From: JBBROS01 sp965260935
GTDB taxonomy: Bacteria; Pseudomonadota; Alphaproteobacteria; Acetobacterales; Acetobacteraceae
Assembly: GCA_965260935.1 (NCBI GenBank)
Contig: OZ253374.1
Span: 4,232,501-4,296,500 of the forward strand
Direction: 5' to 3'
Length of the DNA: 64,000 bases
Part shown: piece after piece, positions 1-8,457 of the stretch
Position numbering within the stretch: the first letter of the stretch is position 1
How the letters are laid out: each line of letters opens with the position of its first letter
Program-made: the position numbers and the translations under genes
Notes under the pieces: model-generated
Told to the model about the DNA's origin: nothing
Seen by the model: only the letters and a program-made list of their open reading frames with translations
Database searches by the model: none

Positions 1-71
1 CGGGAAGCCGGGCATGGGCGGATCACGTGCCGGCTCGTGCTTGGAAGGCCGCTGGCAGAAGCTGAGAGATG

Positions 72-115
72 AAGTCATCTAGGTGCCTTAACGGCGTATG
101 ACGCCCGGATGACTT
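72..115 (-). terminator. Possible terminator hairpin after the DUF3618 operon
   Basis: An outer inverted repeat (AAGTCATC at 72-79, GATGACTT at 108-115) encloses an inner hairpin, GGCGT at 93-97 and ACGCC at 101-105. It lies just past the stop of the leftward operon. There is no T-run on either side, so a Rho-independent role is only a guess. The rest of 1-123 shows no gene. Confidence 0.3.
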
Positions 116-123
116 GCTTGCGC

Positions 124-1131
124 CTACGTGGTTTGTTTACGAGCCGCTTCGTCCCCGGCGCGGAGGGCGTCCTGTGCCACGTTCTTGGCATTGCTGGCCA
201 GGTCGCCGCTTAAGGCTGAGTCAAGCATCTGTCCCGGGCTTTTCCCCTCGGCGAGACCATGTTGCCTGGCGCTGTCTTGGCCTGCCTCCATTGCTGCGTG
301 CGCCATGTTGCTGCCTCTATCCATCGCGGACGCGGCGAGTTCGTTGGCGGTCTGGCGAGCCTGGCCGGCAACGCCGCCAAGGAGATCCTCTTCGGCATCG
401 GATTGCGGGAGGAGCGAGCCGAGCAGGGCGCCCGCTGTCAGGCCGAGGGCTCCGAGCAAGACAGGGCTTTCGATGAGGCCAGCGATTAAGTTGCTGCTGG
501 TATGCGTAGCGGCTTGGCTGCTACGGGATAGGGCACCGCCGGCGCTTTGGGCGGCTGATTGGAGCGAGGCGCCCGCTGACCCAACGGCGCCGCTGACGGA
601 CCCGGCTACGTTGCCCGCGCCGTCCCGTGCGGCCCGGAAGCCATCGGCTGCAGTTTGCCGCACTCTTTCCACGGCGTCGCTGACACGGTCAGTGTATGAT
701 TGCTGCGATTCCTCCGCGTCGCGGGCGATGCCGACGGCGTGGCCCCGCGCCTCGGTCAGGCGCTCGGCATACAGGTGCTCAGGCTCGTCAGGTTGCCGTG
801 CGACCCGGCGTTCGGCGGTTCGCAGCCGGGCACTGAAGTCTTCGCCCGCGTATGGCGCAGTGTCGGCATTGGTCGGGCGAGGGTTGGAGGCCATCAGCCA
901 GGCAAGGCCTATGCCGGTCAGTGCGGCCGGGAGCGGGTTTTGCCGGACGCTGTCCATCAAGTTGCGGCCGAACTCCGCGCCCTCGTTGCCACGGACGTAG
1001 GCTAAGAGGTCATCAACGACTTGGCCGGGGGAGAAGCGGTCTTGCAGGGCGTTCAGGTTGCTGCCCAGCCTGGTGCGGGTTTGATCCAGGTCGCGCTCGA
1101 TGCGGGCCGGGTCGGGAGTGTCGTTGGCCAT
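124..1131 (-). CDS. DUF3618 domain protein
   Basis: A 335-residue protein whose first ~85 residues match the DUF3618 pattern: a short acidic start with DPARIERDLDQTRTRLGSNL, then a hydrophobic LPAALTGIGLAWLM segment. The long middle is Ala/Ser/Gly/Gln-rich and probably helical. A second hydrophobic stretch (LIESPVLLGALGLTAGALLGSLL) sits around residue 220. DUF3618 proteins are membrane-associated and their biochemical role is not established. Its ATG overlaps the stop of the upstream holin-like gene (TGATG), so it is the last gene of a three-gene leftward operon. I infer an envelope or stress role from the company it keeps. Confidence 0.8.
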   Translation of the reverse strand: MANDTPDPARIERDLDQTRTRLGSNLNALQDRFSPGQVVDDLLAYVRGNEGAEFGRNLMDSVRQNPLPAALTGIGLAWLMASNPRPTNADTAPYAGEDFSARLRTAERRVARQPDEPEHLYAERLTEARGHAVGIARDAEESQQSYTDRVSDAVERVRQTAADGFRAARDGAGNVAGSVSGAVGSAGASLQSAAQSAGGALSRSSQAATHTSSNLIAGLIESPVLLGALGLTAGALLGSLLPQSDAEEDLLGGVAGQARQTANELAASAMDRGSNMAHAAMEAGQDSARQHGLAEGKSPGQMLDSALSGDLASNAKNVAQDALRAGDEAARKQTT

Positions 1132-1526
1132 CAGCTATGCTCCTTAACGACGCGGATGTCTTTCTCGATGCTGGAGACAGTCCGGTTGGGGGTTAGGGTT
1201 TTGAGCGAAAGGCCGGACAAGCCGGAGCGGGCGACCAAGGCGCCGATGCCGATGATCACGACGCCGACGATGAGGAACGCGGCCCAGGCCGGCATGACGA
1301 GAGCCAACGCAGCCGCGGCGGCTTGCAGCAGGACCACGAGCCCGGCGAACGCGACAAGCGCGCCGCCCAGGAGCCAGATGGCGGACACGAGAAGCGTATC
1401 GAGCTTCTGGTCCATTTCGGCGCGGGCAAGCTTGATTTCGCCGCGGACGAGGCCTTGAACGTCGGCGATGACGCTGGAAAGGATGTCTCCGAGGCTGGAG
1501 GTTCCCTCCGGCTTAGCTCCGCTCAT
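1131..1526 (-). CDS. Phage holin family / DUF1469-like membrane protein
   Basis: A 131-residue protein with a soluble helical N-terminus (LGDILSSVIADVQGLVRGE, about residues 10-35), then two transmembrane helices at about 45-70 and 75-100. This is the layout of the actinobacterial holin-X / DUF1469 group, small inner-membrane proteins named for similarity to holins. There is no sign of a prophage, so lysis is unlikely. The ATG at 1526 was chosen because the upstream extension is Arg/Pro-rich shadow coding. The gene overlaps its upstream neighbour by 14 bases and its downstream neighbour by one base, so translation is probably coupled. Confidence 0.75.
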   Translation of the reverse strand: MSGAKPEGTSSLGDILSSVIADVQGLVRGEIKLARAEMDQKLDTLLVSAIWLLGGALVAFAGLVVLLQAAAAALALVMPAWAAFLIVGVVIIGIGALVARSGLSGLSLKTLTPNRTVSSIEKDIRVVKEHS

Positions 1527-2154
1527 GGATGATCCCCGGATTGGGTAGGGGCGAGGCGGCCGAGGCCGGCGCGGACGCCGCCGGGCTTTGAGACGGTGGC
1601 GCGGGCCGCGTCGATCCGGATGATGGCGAAGTTGACTTAGGAGGGCTTGTGGGCGTGTCGGACGATGCGCCGGTAACGGCAACCTTGCCGATGCGGGCGA
1701 GCGCGAAGCCGGCGATCACTGAGGCGCCCAGGAACAGGGCGGGTTGCCGGCGGGCCAAACCTTCCAAATTCCTGGCAATGCCTTGTAGATCGTTCGTGCG
1801 AAGCGTGTCGGCAACCGAGCCCAGCTCGGCAGCCCCACGCTCGACCACTCTCGCGATCCAGTCCTGCTCGCCTTCGAGCTGCTGGCCGGAGCGGTGGATG
1901 GAATGGGCAAGACTGTCGACCTGGTCGGCCAGTTGGTCCTTCTGCGCTTCAGCGGCGGAAAGAGCGCTGTTCTTCGCTTCACCCGCGAGCGATGCGGCGC
2001 GGTCCTTTGCCTCGTGCGCGACATCTTTCGCATGTCCGGCCGCCTCGCTTCCGGCCTGGCGGGCCTGCGAGGCGGCTTGCTGGGCGGCATCGCCTGCTTT
2101 TTTCGCGCTTTCAAGGGTGTTGCCAACCGCACCGGTTCCCGTTCTGTCGCTCAT
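1513..2154 (-). CDS. Helical Ala-rich stress-type membrane-anchored protein
   Basis: A 213-residue protein, first in the leftward three-gene operon. Residues ~5-75 are a low-complexity amphipathic helix of AKKAGDAAQQAASQA type, resembling LEA-like or apolipoprotein-like repeats. A more ordered region follows (GAAELGSVADTLRTNDLQGI), then one hydrophobic helix (PALFLGASVIAGFALARIG) and a Ser/Pro-rich tail. DUF883-type proteins have a similar plan, but I cannot assign the family firmly. The ATG at 2154 has GGAGG five bases upstream, which decides it over a more distal start. An EcfG-like promoter lies just upstream. Confidence 0.65.
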   Translation of the reverse strand: MSDRTGTGAVGNTLESAKKAGDAAQQAASQARQAGSEAAGHAKDVAHEAKDRAASLAGEAKNSALSAAEAQKDQLADQVDSLAHSIHRSGQQLEGEQDWIARVVERGAAELGSVADTLRTNDLQGIARNLEGLARRQPALFLGASVIAGFALARIGKVAVTGASSDTPTSPPKSTSPSSGSTRPAPPSQSPAASAPASAASPLPNPGIIHERS

Positions 2155-2177
2155 ACGCGCCTCCATGTTAGATGGCG

Positions 2178-2203
2178 TAACGGAGGGGAAAGCAAAACGT
2201 TGC
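2178..2203 (-). promoter_or_regulatory. Candidate EcfG-type general stress promoter
   Basis: On the minus strand GCAAC (2203-2199) is followed after 16 bases by CGTTA (2182-2178). The alphaproteobacterial EcfG consensus is close to GGAAC-N16/17-CGTT, so this differs at one -35 base. It would start transcription 15-20 bases before the ATG at 2154. The match is by eye only. Confidence 0.4.
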
Positions 2204-2299
2204 ATCCGGATCAAGACCGAGGCCGATTGTTAATCTTGTGACACAAGCTTCTGAAATATTCGGATTGCAGCCATCGGGCGCGCACTGCATGGCTGGCGC

Positions 2300-3085
2300 G
2301 TGAGAGTTTTGACTGTCTGCCTGCTGCTGTTCGGATTGTTCTACCTCGTGCCGCTCGGGCTTTCGGCGCTTCGGTTCCGGCTTGAAGGAATGGGGGTAGG
2401 GTGGCAAACGGCGGACCGGTCGAGCGCCGGGCTGCTGCCTCCGGCCTCGGCGCACCCGGAAGCGGCGGTGCGGGTGTTCTCGGCGCGGACGGTGCGTTGG
2501 CGCGGGATATTCGCGACGCATTGCTGGATCGTGCTGAAGCCGGCGGGGGCTGGGGCTTACACGAGGTACGACTACACGGCCTGGGGCGATCCGGTCCGGG
2601 TGGATGGCTTCGTGGCGGACGGGCGGTGGTTCGGGCGGATGCCGTCGCTGGTTTATGCAGCCGATGGGCCAGCGGCGGAGGCTCTGATCCCACGGATGCG
2701 GGCCGCGATCGAGACCTATCGGTTCCGCAACCGGGGCGACTACCGGGCTTGGCCGGGGCCGAACTCGAACACGTTCGTGTCGGCGGTGATGGGGGTGACG
2801 CCGGAGATGCGGGCGGCATTGCCGCCAACGGCGATCGGCAAGGATTACCCGTACGAGGGGCGATGGCTGTGGTGGACGCCGTCGCGCACGGGGGTTCGGC
2901 TGAGCTTGGCCGGTTACGCGGGGGTGACGGTCGGTTGGGTCGAGGGATTGGAGCTGAACATCCTCGGCGCCGTGGCGGGGGTTGACGTGCGCAGGCCGGC
3001 TTTGAAGCTGCCTGGGCTGGGACGGGTCGGCTTACTGCCGTCAGTGTTCAGCTTGCAGCCGCCCGGCGCCCAGCGGGCTGACTAG
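2300..3085 (+). CDS. DUF3750 domain protein
   Basis: A 261-residue protein with one N-terminal membrane segment (VLTVCLLLFGLFYLVPLGL) and a periplasmic body. The body holds the DUF3750 signature region with HCWIVLK near residue 72 and YRAWPGPNSNTF near 150. The function of the family is unknown. The start is a GTG; the nearby ATG at 2289 is in another frame and stops at once. The gene reads away from the stress operon, sharing the ~145-bp intergenic region. Its last 45 bases overlap the end of the convergent reductase gene. Confidence 0.75.
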   Translation: MRVLTVCLLLFGLFYLVPLGLSALRFRLEGMGVGWQTADRSSAGLLPPASAHPEAAVRVFSARTVRWRGIFATHCWIVLKPAGAGAYTRYDYTAWGDPVRVDGFVADGRWFGRMPSLVYAADGPAAEALIPRMRAAIETYRFRNRGDYRAWPGPNSNTFVSAVMGVTPEMRAALPPTAIGKDYPYEGRWLWWTPSRTGVRLSLAGYAGVTVGWVEGLELNILGAVAGVDVRRPALKLPGLGRVGLLPSVFSLQPPGAQRAD

Positions 3086-5155
3086 GGCTTGCTTGCCAGG
3101 GGCGGCGGCTTGCTTGAGGGCGTCGAGCACGGCGCTTGCGGTAAGAAGCTCGGGGAGCGGATGGCCCTGGGGCGCGGCGGGGCCGAACACGACGTTCAGC
3201 GGCACGCCGTAGCGTCCGAAGCTTTGCAGATATGCGGTGACGGCGGGTTCAGGGCGGGTCCAGTCGGCGCGCATGGCGACGATGCCGGGCTGACGCAGGC
3301 GGGCGGCAACGGGGTCCCGGTCGATGACGGCGGCTTCGTTGACCTTGCAGGTGAGGCACCAGGCGGCGGTGACGTCGACGAACACAGTGTTGCCGGCGGC
3401 AACTTCGCGCTGGATGGCGGCGGCGTCGAGCGGACGCCAGAAGCCGCCGCTGGGCGCCGAGGCGGCGTTTAAAGGAATGGTCCAGCTTGGCAACGCGATG
3501 GTGGCCAAAACGAGAACGGCAACGCCTGCCCCGAGCGGGCGGCGGGCACTGGGAACGCGGTGGCGGAGCGCCAAAGCGGCGAGGACGGCGGCGAGCAGGA
3601 GGCCGGTGATCGCGGCCGTGGTCGCGTCGGTGACTTGGGCCAGCACCCAGAGAAGCCAGAGAGCGCTGCCGGCCAGCGCGAGGCCGAGTAGGCGGCGCAG
3701 TACAAGCATCCACGGCCCGGGCCGCGGCAGGAGGCGGACGAGGCCGGGGGCCGCGGCGACGGCGAGGAGGGGCGCGGCCATGCCGAGGCCCAGGGCGGCG
3801 AAAACAAGGAGGATTTCGGCGGGGCCGCGGGCGAGCGCGAAGCCCACGGCGACGCCGACGAACGGGGCGGAGCAGGAGGTGGCCAGCAAGGTCGCGAATG
3901 CCCCGGCGGTGAAGGAATCGAGCAGGGGATGGCGGGGGCGGAGATTGCCGGCGGCCAGGGCGAAGCCGGGAAGGTTGATGGAAAGAAGGCCGAGAAGGCT
4001 GGCGGCGAACAGGGTCATGGCCGCGGCCATGGCGGCGAGGAAGAGGGGCTGCTGGAACTGGATGCCCCAGCCAATCGCCGCGCCGCCGAGTTTCAGGATG
4101 GCGAGGATGGCGGCAAGCAGGAGAAAGGAGGCAACGATTCCGGCCGCGGTGGCCAGCAGGCCCCGGCGGACCTGGCGGCGTTGCGCCCCGGCGTAATTGG
4201 CGACCGAGAGCAGCTTAAAGGAAAGGACGGGCAGGACGCACGGCATGGCGTTGAGGATCAGCCCGCCAAGCAGGGCTGCGCCGAGAACGGCAAGAAGGCT
4301 GGCGGCCGTGCCCGTGCCGGGCGGCAGGCCCGGTGTGGGAGCCGCATCGAATTGAGCGGCCTGCGAAGCGCCAGTGAGCGTGCCAGTGAGGGTAAAGGTC
4401 AAAGGCTGGTTCGCTATGGCGGCCGCGGTCTTGGCCGGGAGGGGGATGGTGAAGGCGGTCGTGCCAGCCGTTGGCCGCCCAATTTCCGGCGCAGCGGGTG
4501 CGGTAAGAGGAATGCCTTCGACGAAAAGGTCCGGGGACCGCAAGGGGACGCCGCTGCCGATGACGACGTGAAGGGCGTTGCCGGAAACGGTGGCAGCATC
4601 GAGGGTCAGGTTCTGCGCGGAAAGGGACGCTGAGAGGGCGGCGGAAGCGGCAGCGATCAGGGGCGCCTCGGCGCCGGGGAGGGCGAGGCCGGCGGGAAGG
4701 TCGAGGCTGAGCGTGGCGTGATAGGGGATGCAGACGTTCTCGCAGGCGGCGTAATCAACTTCGGCTTGCAGGTGGAGGGGTTTGCCCGGGTCCGTGAGGG
4801 TGAGCGTGATCGGGAGGGTGACGGCGTTTTCGTAGACGTAGTTCTCCAGCCCCTCGACCGTCAGGCGGTGGGGAGCGGGCCAGGCGATCGCGGCCGACGC
4901 CAGGTTCTTCGAGCCGCTCCAGTCGATCGTGGCCGGGAAGCCGGCATCGCCCGGTGTGCGCCAGTAGGTGTGCCAGCCCGGGGCGAGGCGGAGCTGCAAG
5001 GCGGCGTCCAGCCGGGCGCTGGAGCCTGTGGCGTTTGTCGCGGCAATAAGGCGGGCGGAGGCCTTGGCGTTCTCGGCCCAGGGTGTGGCGGCAGCGTTCG
5101 CGAGCACGGGCGCCAGCATCAGCAGCAGCGCGAGGAGGCGAGAAAGACGGCGCAT
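3041..5155 (-). CDS. dsbD: DsbD/ScsB-like thiol:disulfide interchange protein
   Basis: A 704-residue inner-membrane protein expected to carry electrons from cytoplasmic thioredoxin to periplasmic thiols. A signal peptide (MRRLSRLLALLLMLAPVLANA) leads into an N-terminal beta domain with a cysteine pair in DYAACENVCIPY. The central membrane block has the two conserved cysteines in NAMPCVLPVL and ATSCSAPF. The C-terminal thioredoxin domain carries WCLTCK at about residues 599-604. The long N-terminal domain points to the ScsB/copper-sensitivity subgroup rather than E. coli DsbD. Its ATG overlaps the stop of the upstream CDF transporter gene (TGATG), linking thiol repair with metal export. Confidence 0.85.
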   Translation of the reverse strand: MRRLSRLLALLLMLAPVLANAAATPWAENAKASARLIAATNATGSSARLDAALQLRLAPGWHTYWRTPGDAGFPATIDWSGSKNLASAAIAWPAPHRLTVEGLENYVYENAVTLPITLTLTDPGKPLHLQAEVDYAACENVCIPYHATLSLDLPAGLALPGAEAPLIAAASAALSASLSAQNLTLDAATVSGNALHVVIGSGVPLRSPDLFVEGIPLTAPAAPEIGRPTAGTTAFTIPLPAKTAAAIANQPLTFTLTGTLTGASQAAQFDAAPTPGLPPGTGTAASLLAVLGAALLGGLILNAMPCVLPVLSFKLLSVANYAGAQRRQVRRGLLATAAGIVASFLLLAAILAILKLGGAAIGWGIQFQQPLFLAAMAAAMTLFAASLLGLLSINLPGFALAAGNLRPRHPLLDSFTAGAFATLLATSCSAPFVGVAVGFALARGPAEILLVFAALGLGMAAPLLAVAAAPGLVRLLPRPGPWMLVLRRLLGLALAGSALWLLWVLAQVTDATTAAITGLLLAAVLAALALRHRVPSARRPLGAGVAVLVLATIALPSWTIPLNAASAPSGGFWRPLDAAAIQREVAAGNTVFVDVTAAWCLTCKVNEAAVIDRDPVAARLRQPGIVAMRADWTRPEPAVTAYLQSFGRYGVPLNVVFGPAAPQGHPLPELLTASAVLDALKQAAAPGKQALVSPLGAGRLQAEH

Positions 5156-6060
5156 CAGACAACGCTCGCCGGGCGGAGTTCGCAAGCCCGGGCGCAATCT
5201 GCGGTCTCGAGCTGAAGCGTGGGATGGGCGATGCCGAACCGATGGTGGACTCGCTGGGCGGCTTGATGCAGCAGGTCTTGGTCACGCGCCGGGTCGGGCC
5301 GGACGAGGTGGGCGGTCAGCGCGGTCTCGGTGGTGCTCATGGCCCAGATATGGAGGTCGTGGACTCCAATGACGCCGGGGAGCGCGCGCAGGGTCCGCTC
5401 GACCTCGGCCGGGTCGATGCCGGGGGGGACGGCGTCCATGGCCAGGTTCACGCTGTCCCGGAGCAATCCCCAGGTTCCAACGAGGATAACGCCGGCGATG
5501 GCAAGGCTGGTAGCCGGGTCGAGCCATTGCCAGCCGGTGTACTGGATGAGGATTGCGGCGACAATGACGCCGACGGTGACCCCGGCGTCGGCGGCCATAT
5601 GGAGGAAGGCACCGCGGATGTTAAGGTCGGCGTGGCGTCCGGACATGAACAGCCAGGCGGTGCCGCCGTTGACCAGAACGCCGGCGGCGGCGACCCAGAT
5701 GATCGTCCCGGTGGCGACAGGCTCCGGGGCGATGAGCCGCTGGACGGCTTCGACGGCGATGGCGCCGATGGCGATGAGCAGGATGACGGCATTCGCGAGC
5801 GAGGCGAGGATGGGGCCGCGCTTAAAACCGTAGGTCCGGAACGCGGTGGGGCGGCGCTTCGCAAGCCAAGCCGCACCCCAGGCGAGCAGCAGGCCCAACA
5901 CGTCCGAGAGGTTGTGCCCGGCGTCCGCGAGCAGGGCAAGGGAGCCTGAGAAAATCCCGAAGACGGTTTCCAGGACAACGTAGCCGGCGTTGAGCGCGAT
6001 GCCGATCGCGAAGGCGCGGCCGAAATCGGCGGGGGCATGGCTATGGTGGTCGTGGGGCAT
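5155..6060 (-). CDS. CDF family cation efflux transporter (CzcD-like)
   Basis: A 301-residue divalent metal/proton antiporter, probably for zinc or a similar metal. The N-terminus is His-rich (MPHDHHSHA). About six transmembrane helices follow, with the metal-site motifs LLADAGHNLSDV in helix 2 and HMAADAGVTVG in helix 5. A cytoplasmic C-terminal ferredoxin-like domain includes GVHDLHIWAMS. The ATG at 6060 was chosen because it begins the conserved His-rich leader; upstream in-frame ATGs exist and no strong Shine-Dalgarno settles it. It is translationally coupled to the reductase gene downstream. Confidence 0.85.
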   Translation of the reverse strand: MPHDHHSHAPADFGRAFAIGIALNAGYVVLETVFGIFSGSLALLADAGHNLSDVLGLLLAWGAAWLAKRRPTAFRTYGFKRGPILASLANAVILLIAIGAIAVEAVQRLIAPEPVATGTIIWVAAAGVLVNGGTAWLFMSGRHADLNIRGAFLHMAADAGVTVGVIVAAILIQYTGWQWLDPATSLAIAGVILVGTWGLLRDSVNLAMDAVPPGIDPAEVERTLRALPGVIGVHDLHIWAMSTTETALTAHLVRPDPARDQDLLHQAAQRVHHRFGIAHPTLQLETADCARACELRPASVV

Positions 6061-6237
6061 GGCTGGGACGGGCTCGACAGGTGTTGAACGGTGCTTAGGG
6101 CGAGGCGTACTGGGCTGCCAGACTGTAATCATCGGGGGCAAGACGATCCTGACCTTTGTCCTTATAGCACCGGCGGGCGGAAAGGCGCGACCGATCTTGC
6201 CTGCCGTGCCGGCCAGTTGCGCTACATGCCCGCAAGG

Positions 6238-7659
6238 TCACTTCCGCGCGGCAAGCGCGGCATTGATCAGGGCCTCGGCATCGGATCGCAAGGCTTGCCG
6301 GGAATCGTCGCGGAGGTACGACATATGGCCGCCGGGGTAGATGTGCAAGCTGAGGCGCCCGGCGGGTTTGGTCTCGGGGGCTTGGGCAATCAGCAGGGCG
6401 GAGGCGAAATAGGGGGTGACGAGGTCGGTGATGCCGTGGGTGACGATCGCCTGGGCGGCGGGGTCGAGCGCGAGGTATTGGCGCAGCGCGGTCATCGATT
6501 GGGGGCGGCTGTTGCCGTGGCCGTAATCCCATTCGCGGGCGATGCTGTCGTTCAACAGGTAATACTGGCGATTGGGCGCGCCGTTGGGCTGCCAGTCGAG
6601 CTTGGTGGCGTAAAGGGCGAGCATCGCGCTGGTGAAGGGCGCGCGCAGGCCGTCGAGAATGGCGTCGGGGGAGTTGTCGTCGCGTGCGGCGGGAAACGGG
6701 TCGGCGGCGGCGATGGTGGCGTCGTAGGGGCTGGCAACCTCGCCGGGGTTGCGGTCCCGGAGGAAATCTTCGAGGCCGATCCGGCCTTCGCGGCGGCGGA
6801 CAAGGGCGCGGTCCAGGCCGGTAAGCCGGGCCACATGGTCGGTGATGCTGGCGACGGCCTCCGGGTCCTTGGGGCCGCGGAGCAGGTCGGTGAGGTAGCC
6901 GGTGCGGGCGTAGGTTTCGGCGTCGGCGACAGCGGCGCGGGTGGCGGCGTTCCGGGCGGCGGCGGCGAGGCTCGGCAGGCGGGCGACCCATCTCAGCGGG
7001 TCATAGGGAGCGTCGCGCCCGTTGAAGTCGAGCACGGGGGAGATCATGACGAGGCCCGACACGCCGACCCCTTGCTGGTCGTTCAGTGCGCGGGCGAGGC
7101 GGGGCGCGCGGAAGCCGCCGTAGCTCTCGCCGGCGATGAAGACCGGGCTTTCGAGACGGTTGTGGGACTGGAGCCAGCGGCGCACGACGGTGGCAAGCGA
7201 GCGGATGTCGCTGTCGACGCCGTAGAAGGATTTCGCGTTGTCCTTGCCCGTGGCGCGGCTGTAGCCGGTGCCGACCGGGTCGATGAAGACGAGGTCGGTG
7301 AAGGGGAGCCAGGTTTCGGCGTTGTCGATGGGGACGGGAGGCTGGCTGGGGACGATCGGGATCTTGACCGGCACGCGCCAGGGGCCAATGGCGCCGACGT
7401 CGAGCCAGGCGGAGGACGCGCCGGGGCCGCCGTTCAGGGCAAAGGTGACGGGGCGAGGGGATTGGGCTTCGTGCAGGAACGCGGTGGCGACAATCTCGGC
7501 CTGGGGCGCGCCTTCGGGGTTGGCGAGAGTGATGGTTTCGACGCTGGCGGTAAAGGCGAGGGGGCCGGCAGGGAGGTTCAGGGTGTGCTTGGTCGTGCTG
7601 TCGGCGGCGCGCGCAGGCGTGGCGAAGATGAGGACAAGGACGATGAGGAAGCGGGGCAT
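6238..7659 (-). CDS. Secreted S10 family serine carboxypeptidase
   Basis: A 473-residue exported peptidase with signal peptide MPRFLIVLVLIFATPARA. It has the S10 signatures NGGPGAS near residue 77, the nucleophile Ser179 in GESYGG, an Asp in HGITDLVTP and a His in YPGGHMSY, giving a complete Ser-Asp-His triad. S10 enzymes release C-terminal residues from peptides at acidic pH, which would suit an acid-tolerant host. The start at 7659 gives a clean signal peptide and has GGAG about nine bases upstream. It is a single-gene unit, divergent from the Uma2 gene. Confidence 0.85.
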   Translation of the reverse strand: MPRFLIVLVLIFATPARAADSTTKHTLNLPAGPLAFTASVETITLANPEGAPQAEIVATAFLHEAQSPRPVTFALNGGPGASSAWLDVGAIGPWRVPVKIPIVPSQPPVPIDNAETWLPFTDLVFIDPVGTGYSRATGKDNAKSFYGVDSDIRSLATVVRRWLQSHNRLESPVFIAGESYGGFRAPRLARALNDQQGVGVSGLVMISPVLDFNGRDAPYDPLRWVARLPSLAAAARNAATRAAVADAETYARTGYLTDLLRGPKDPEAVASITDHVARLTGLDRALVRRREGRIGLEDFLRDRNPGEVASPYDATIAAADPFPAARDDNSPDAILDGLRAPFTSAMLALYATKLDWQPNGAPNRQYYLLNDSIAREWDYGHGNSRPQSMTALRQYLALDPAAQAIVTHGITDLVTPYFASALLIAQAPETKPAGRLSLHIYPGGHMSYLRDDSRQALRSDAEALINAALAARK

Positions 7660-7694
7660 GGGTCGGCTCCGGGTCTGTCGGCTAAGCATTATTT

Positions 7695-7718
7695 GGCAGA
7701 GCGTGCTGGCACGCTGCC
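7695..7718. repeat. Inverted repeat upstream of the S10 peptidase gene
   Basis: AGCGTGC (7700-7706) and GCACGCT (7709-7715) are separated by two bases. GGC at 7695 and GCC at 7716 extend the stem past a two-base bulge. It lies 36 bases before the peptidase ATG in the divergent 213-bp spacer, so it could be an operator or leader hairpin. Confidence 0.4.
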
Positions 7719-7872
7719 GGTAAAACGATGCGTCCCCAAAGATTTCTAAGCAGGCTCGCGTATCCGATCCGTATGGTGCAGCTATAGCACGTCCAGGGCT
7801 GCACGTTGATGCGGCCCGGCTCATGTCCGGGATTGCTGGCATGTGATTGCCGGGGCTGATAGCATCTCGGCC

Positions 7873-8457
7873 ATGAACGTTGCGCTGCGCAAACAGATGA
7901 CGCTGGAGCAATTCCTTGCCTGGGAAGAACGGCAGGAATTGCGCTACGAGTTCGATGGATTTCAGCCGGTCGCGATGACGGGGGGAACCGCTGCTCATTC
8001 AGCCATTCAGATCAACCTTTTGACTGTGCTAAGGGGGCGGCTGCGTGGCGGGCCATGCCGTCCATTTGGCAGCGGGTTGAAGATTCTGGTTGCCGGGCGC
8101 ATCCGTTACCCGGACGCGTTCGTCGTCTGCACGCCGGTGCCTCCCCGCTCGACGGTGGTGAGTGAGCCGGTCGCCATATTCGAGATCCTGAGCGAGAGCA
8201 CGGCGAATACCGACCTCATTGCCAAGAATGCCGAGTATCGGGCCACAAGTTCGGTCCAGTATTACGTCATTCTGCAGCAAGCCAGTGCCGCGTTGATGGC
8301 GTATGCAAGAAAGGGAGAGGACTGGGTTTCGGACGTGGTGACAGGCGACGCGGCGGTGCTGCGCCTGCCGGGGATCGGGGCCGAGAGCCCGCTTGCCGAG
8401 ATGTACGCCGATATCGAATTCCCTGCCGTTTCGGGTCGCGACGAGGCGCCGGCCTGA
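7873..8457 (+). CDS. Uma2 family protein (DUF820, restriction-endonuclease-like)
   Basis: A 194-residue protein of the Uma2/DUF820 family, which has a PD-(D/E)XK nuclease-like fold. The opening MTLEQFLAWEERQELRYEFD, then YPDAFVV and the IFEILSESTANTDL stretch, are the family landmarks, with likely acidic catalytic residues in the last two. The cellular role of these proteins is not settled. ATG at 7873 was chosen because the family starts close to this motif. The next gene follows directly after the TGA, so the two are probably cotranscribed. Confidence 0.8.
   Translation: MNVALRKQMTLEQFLAWEERQELRYEFDGFQPVAMTGGTAAHSAIQINLLTVLRGRLRGGPCRPFGSGLKILVAGRIRYPDAFVVCTPVPPRSTVVSEPVAIFEILSESTANTDLIAKNAEYRATSSVQYYVILQQASAALMAYARKGEDWVSDVVTGDAAVLRLPGIGAESPLAEMYADIEFPAVSGRDEAPA

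Noticed and set aside
1131..1526. Prophage lysis gene
   Set aside because: The holin-like protein has no phage genes around it and belongs to a chromosomal DUF3618-type operon.
6091..7749. 552-codon plus-strand frame opposite the S10 peptidase
   Set aside because: Low-complexity shadow; the peptidase on the other strand has signal peptide and triad.
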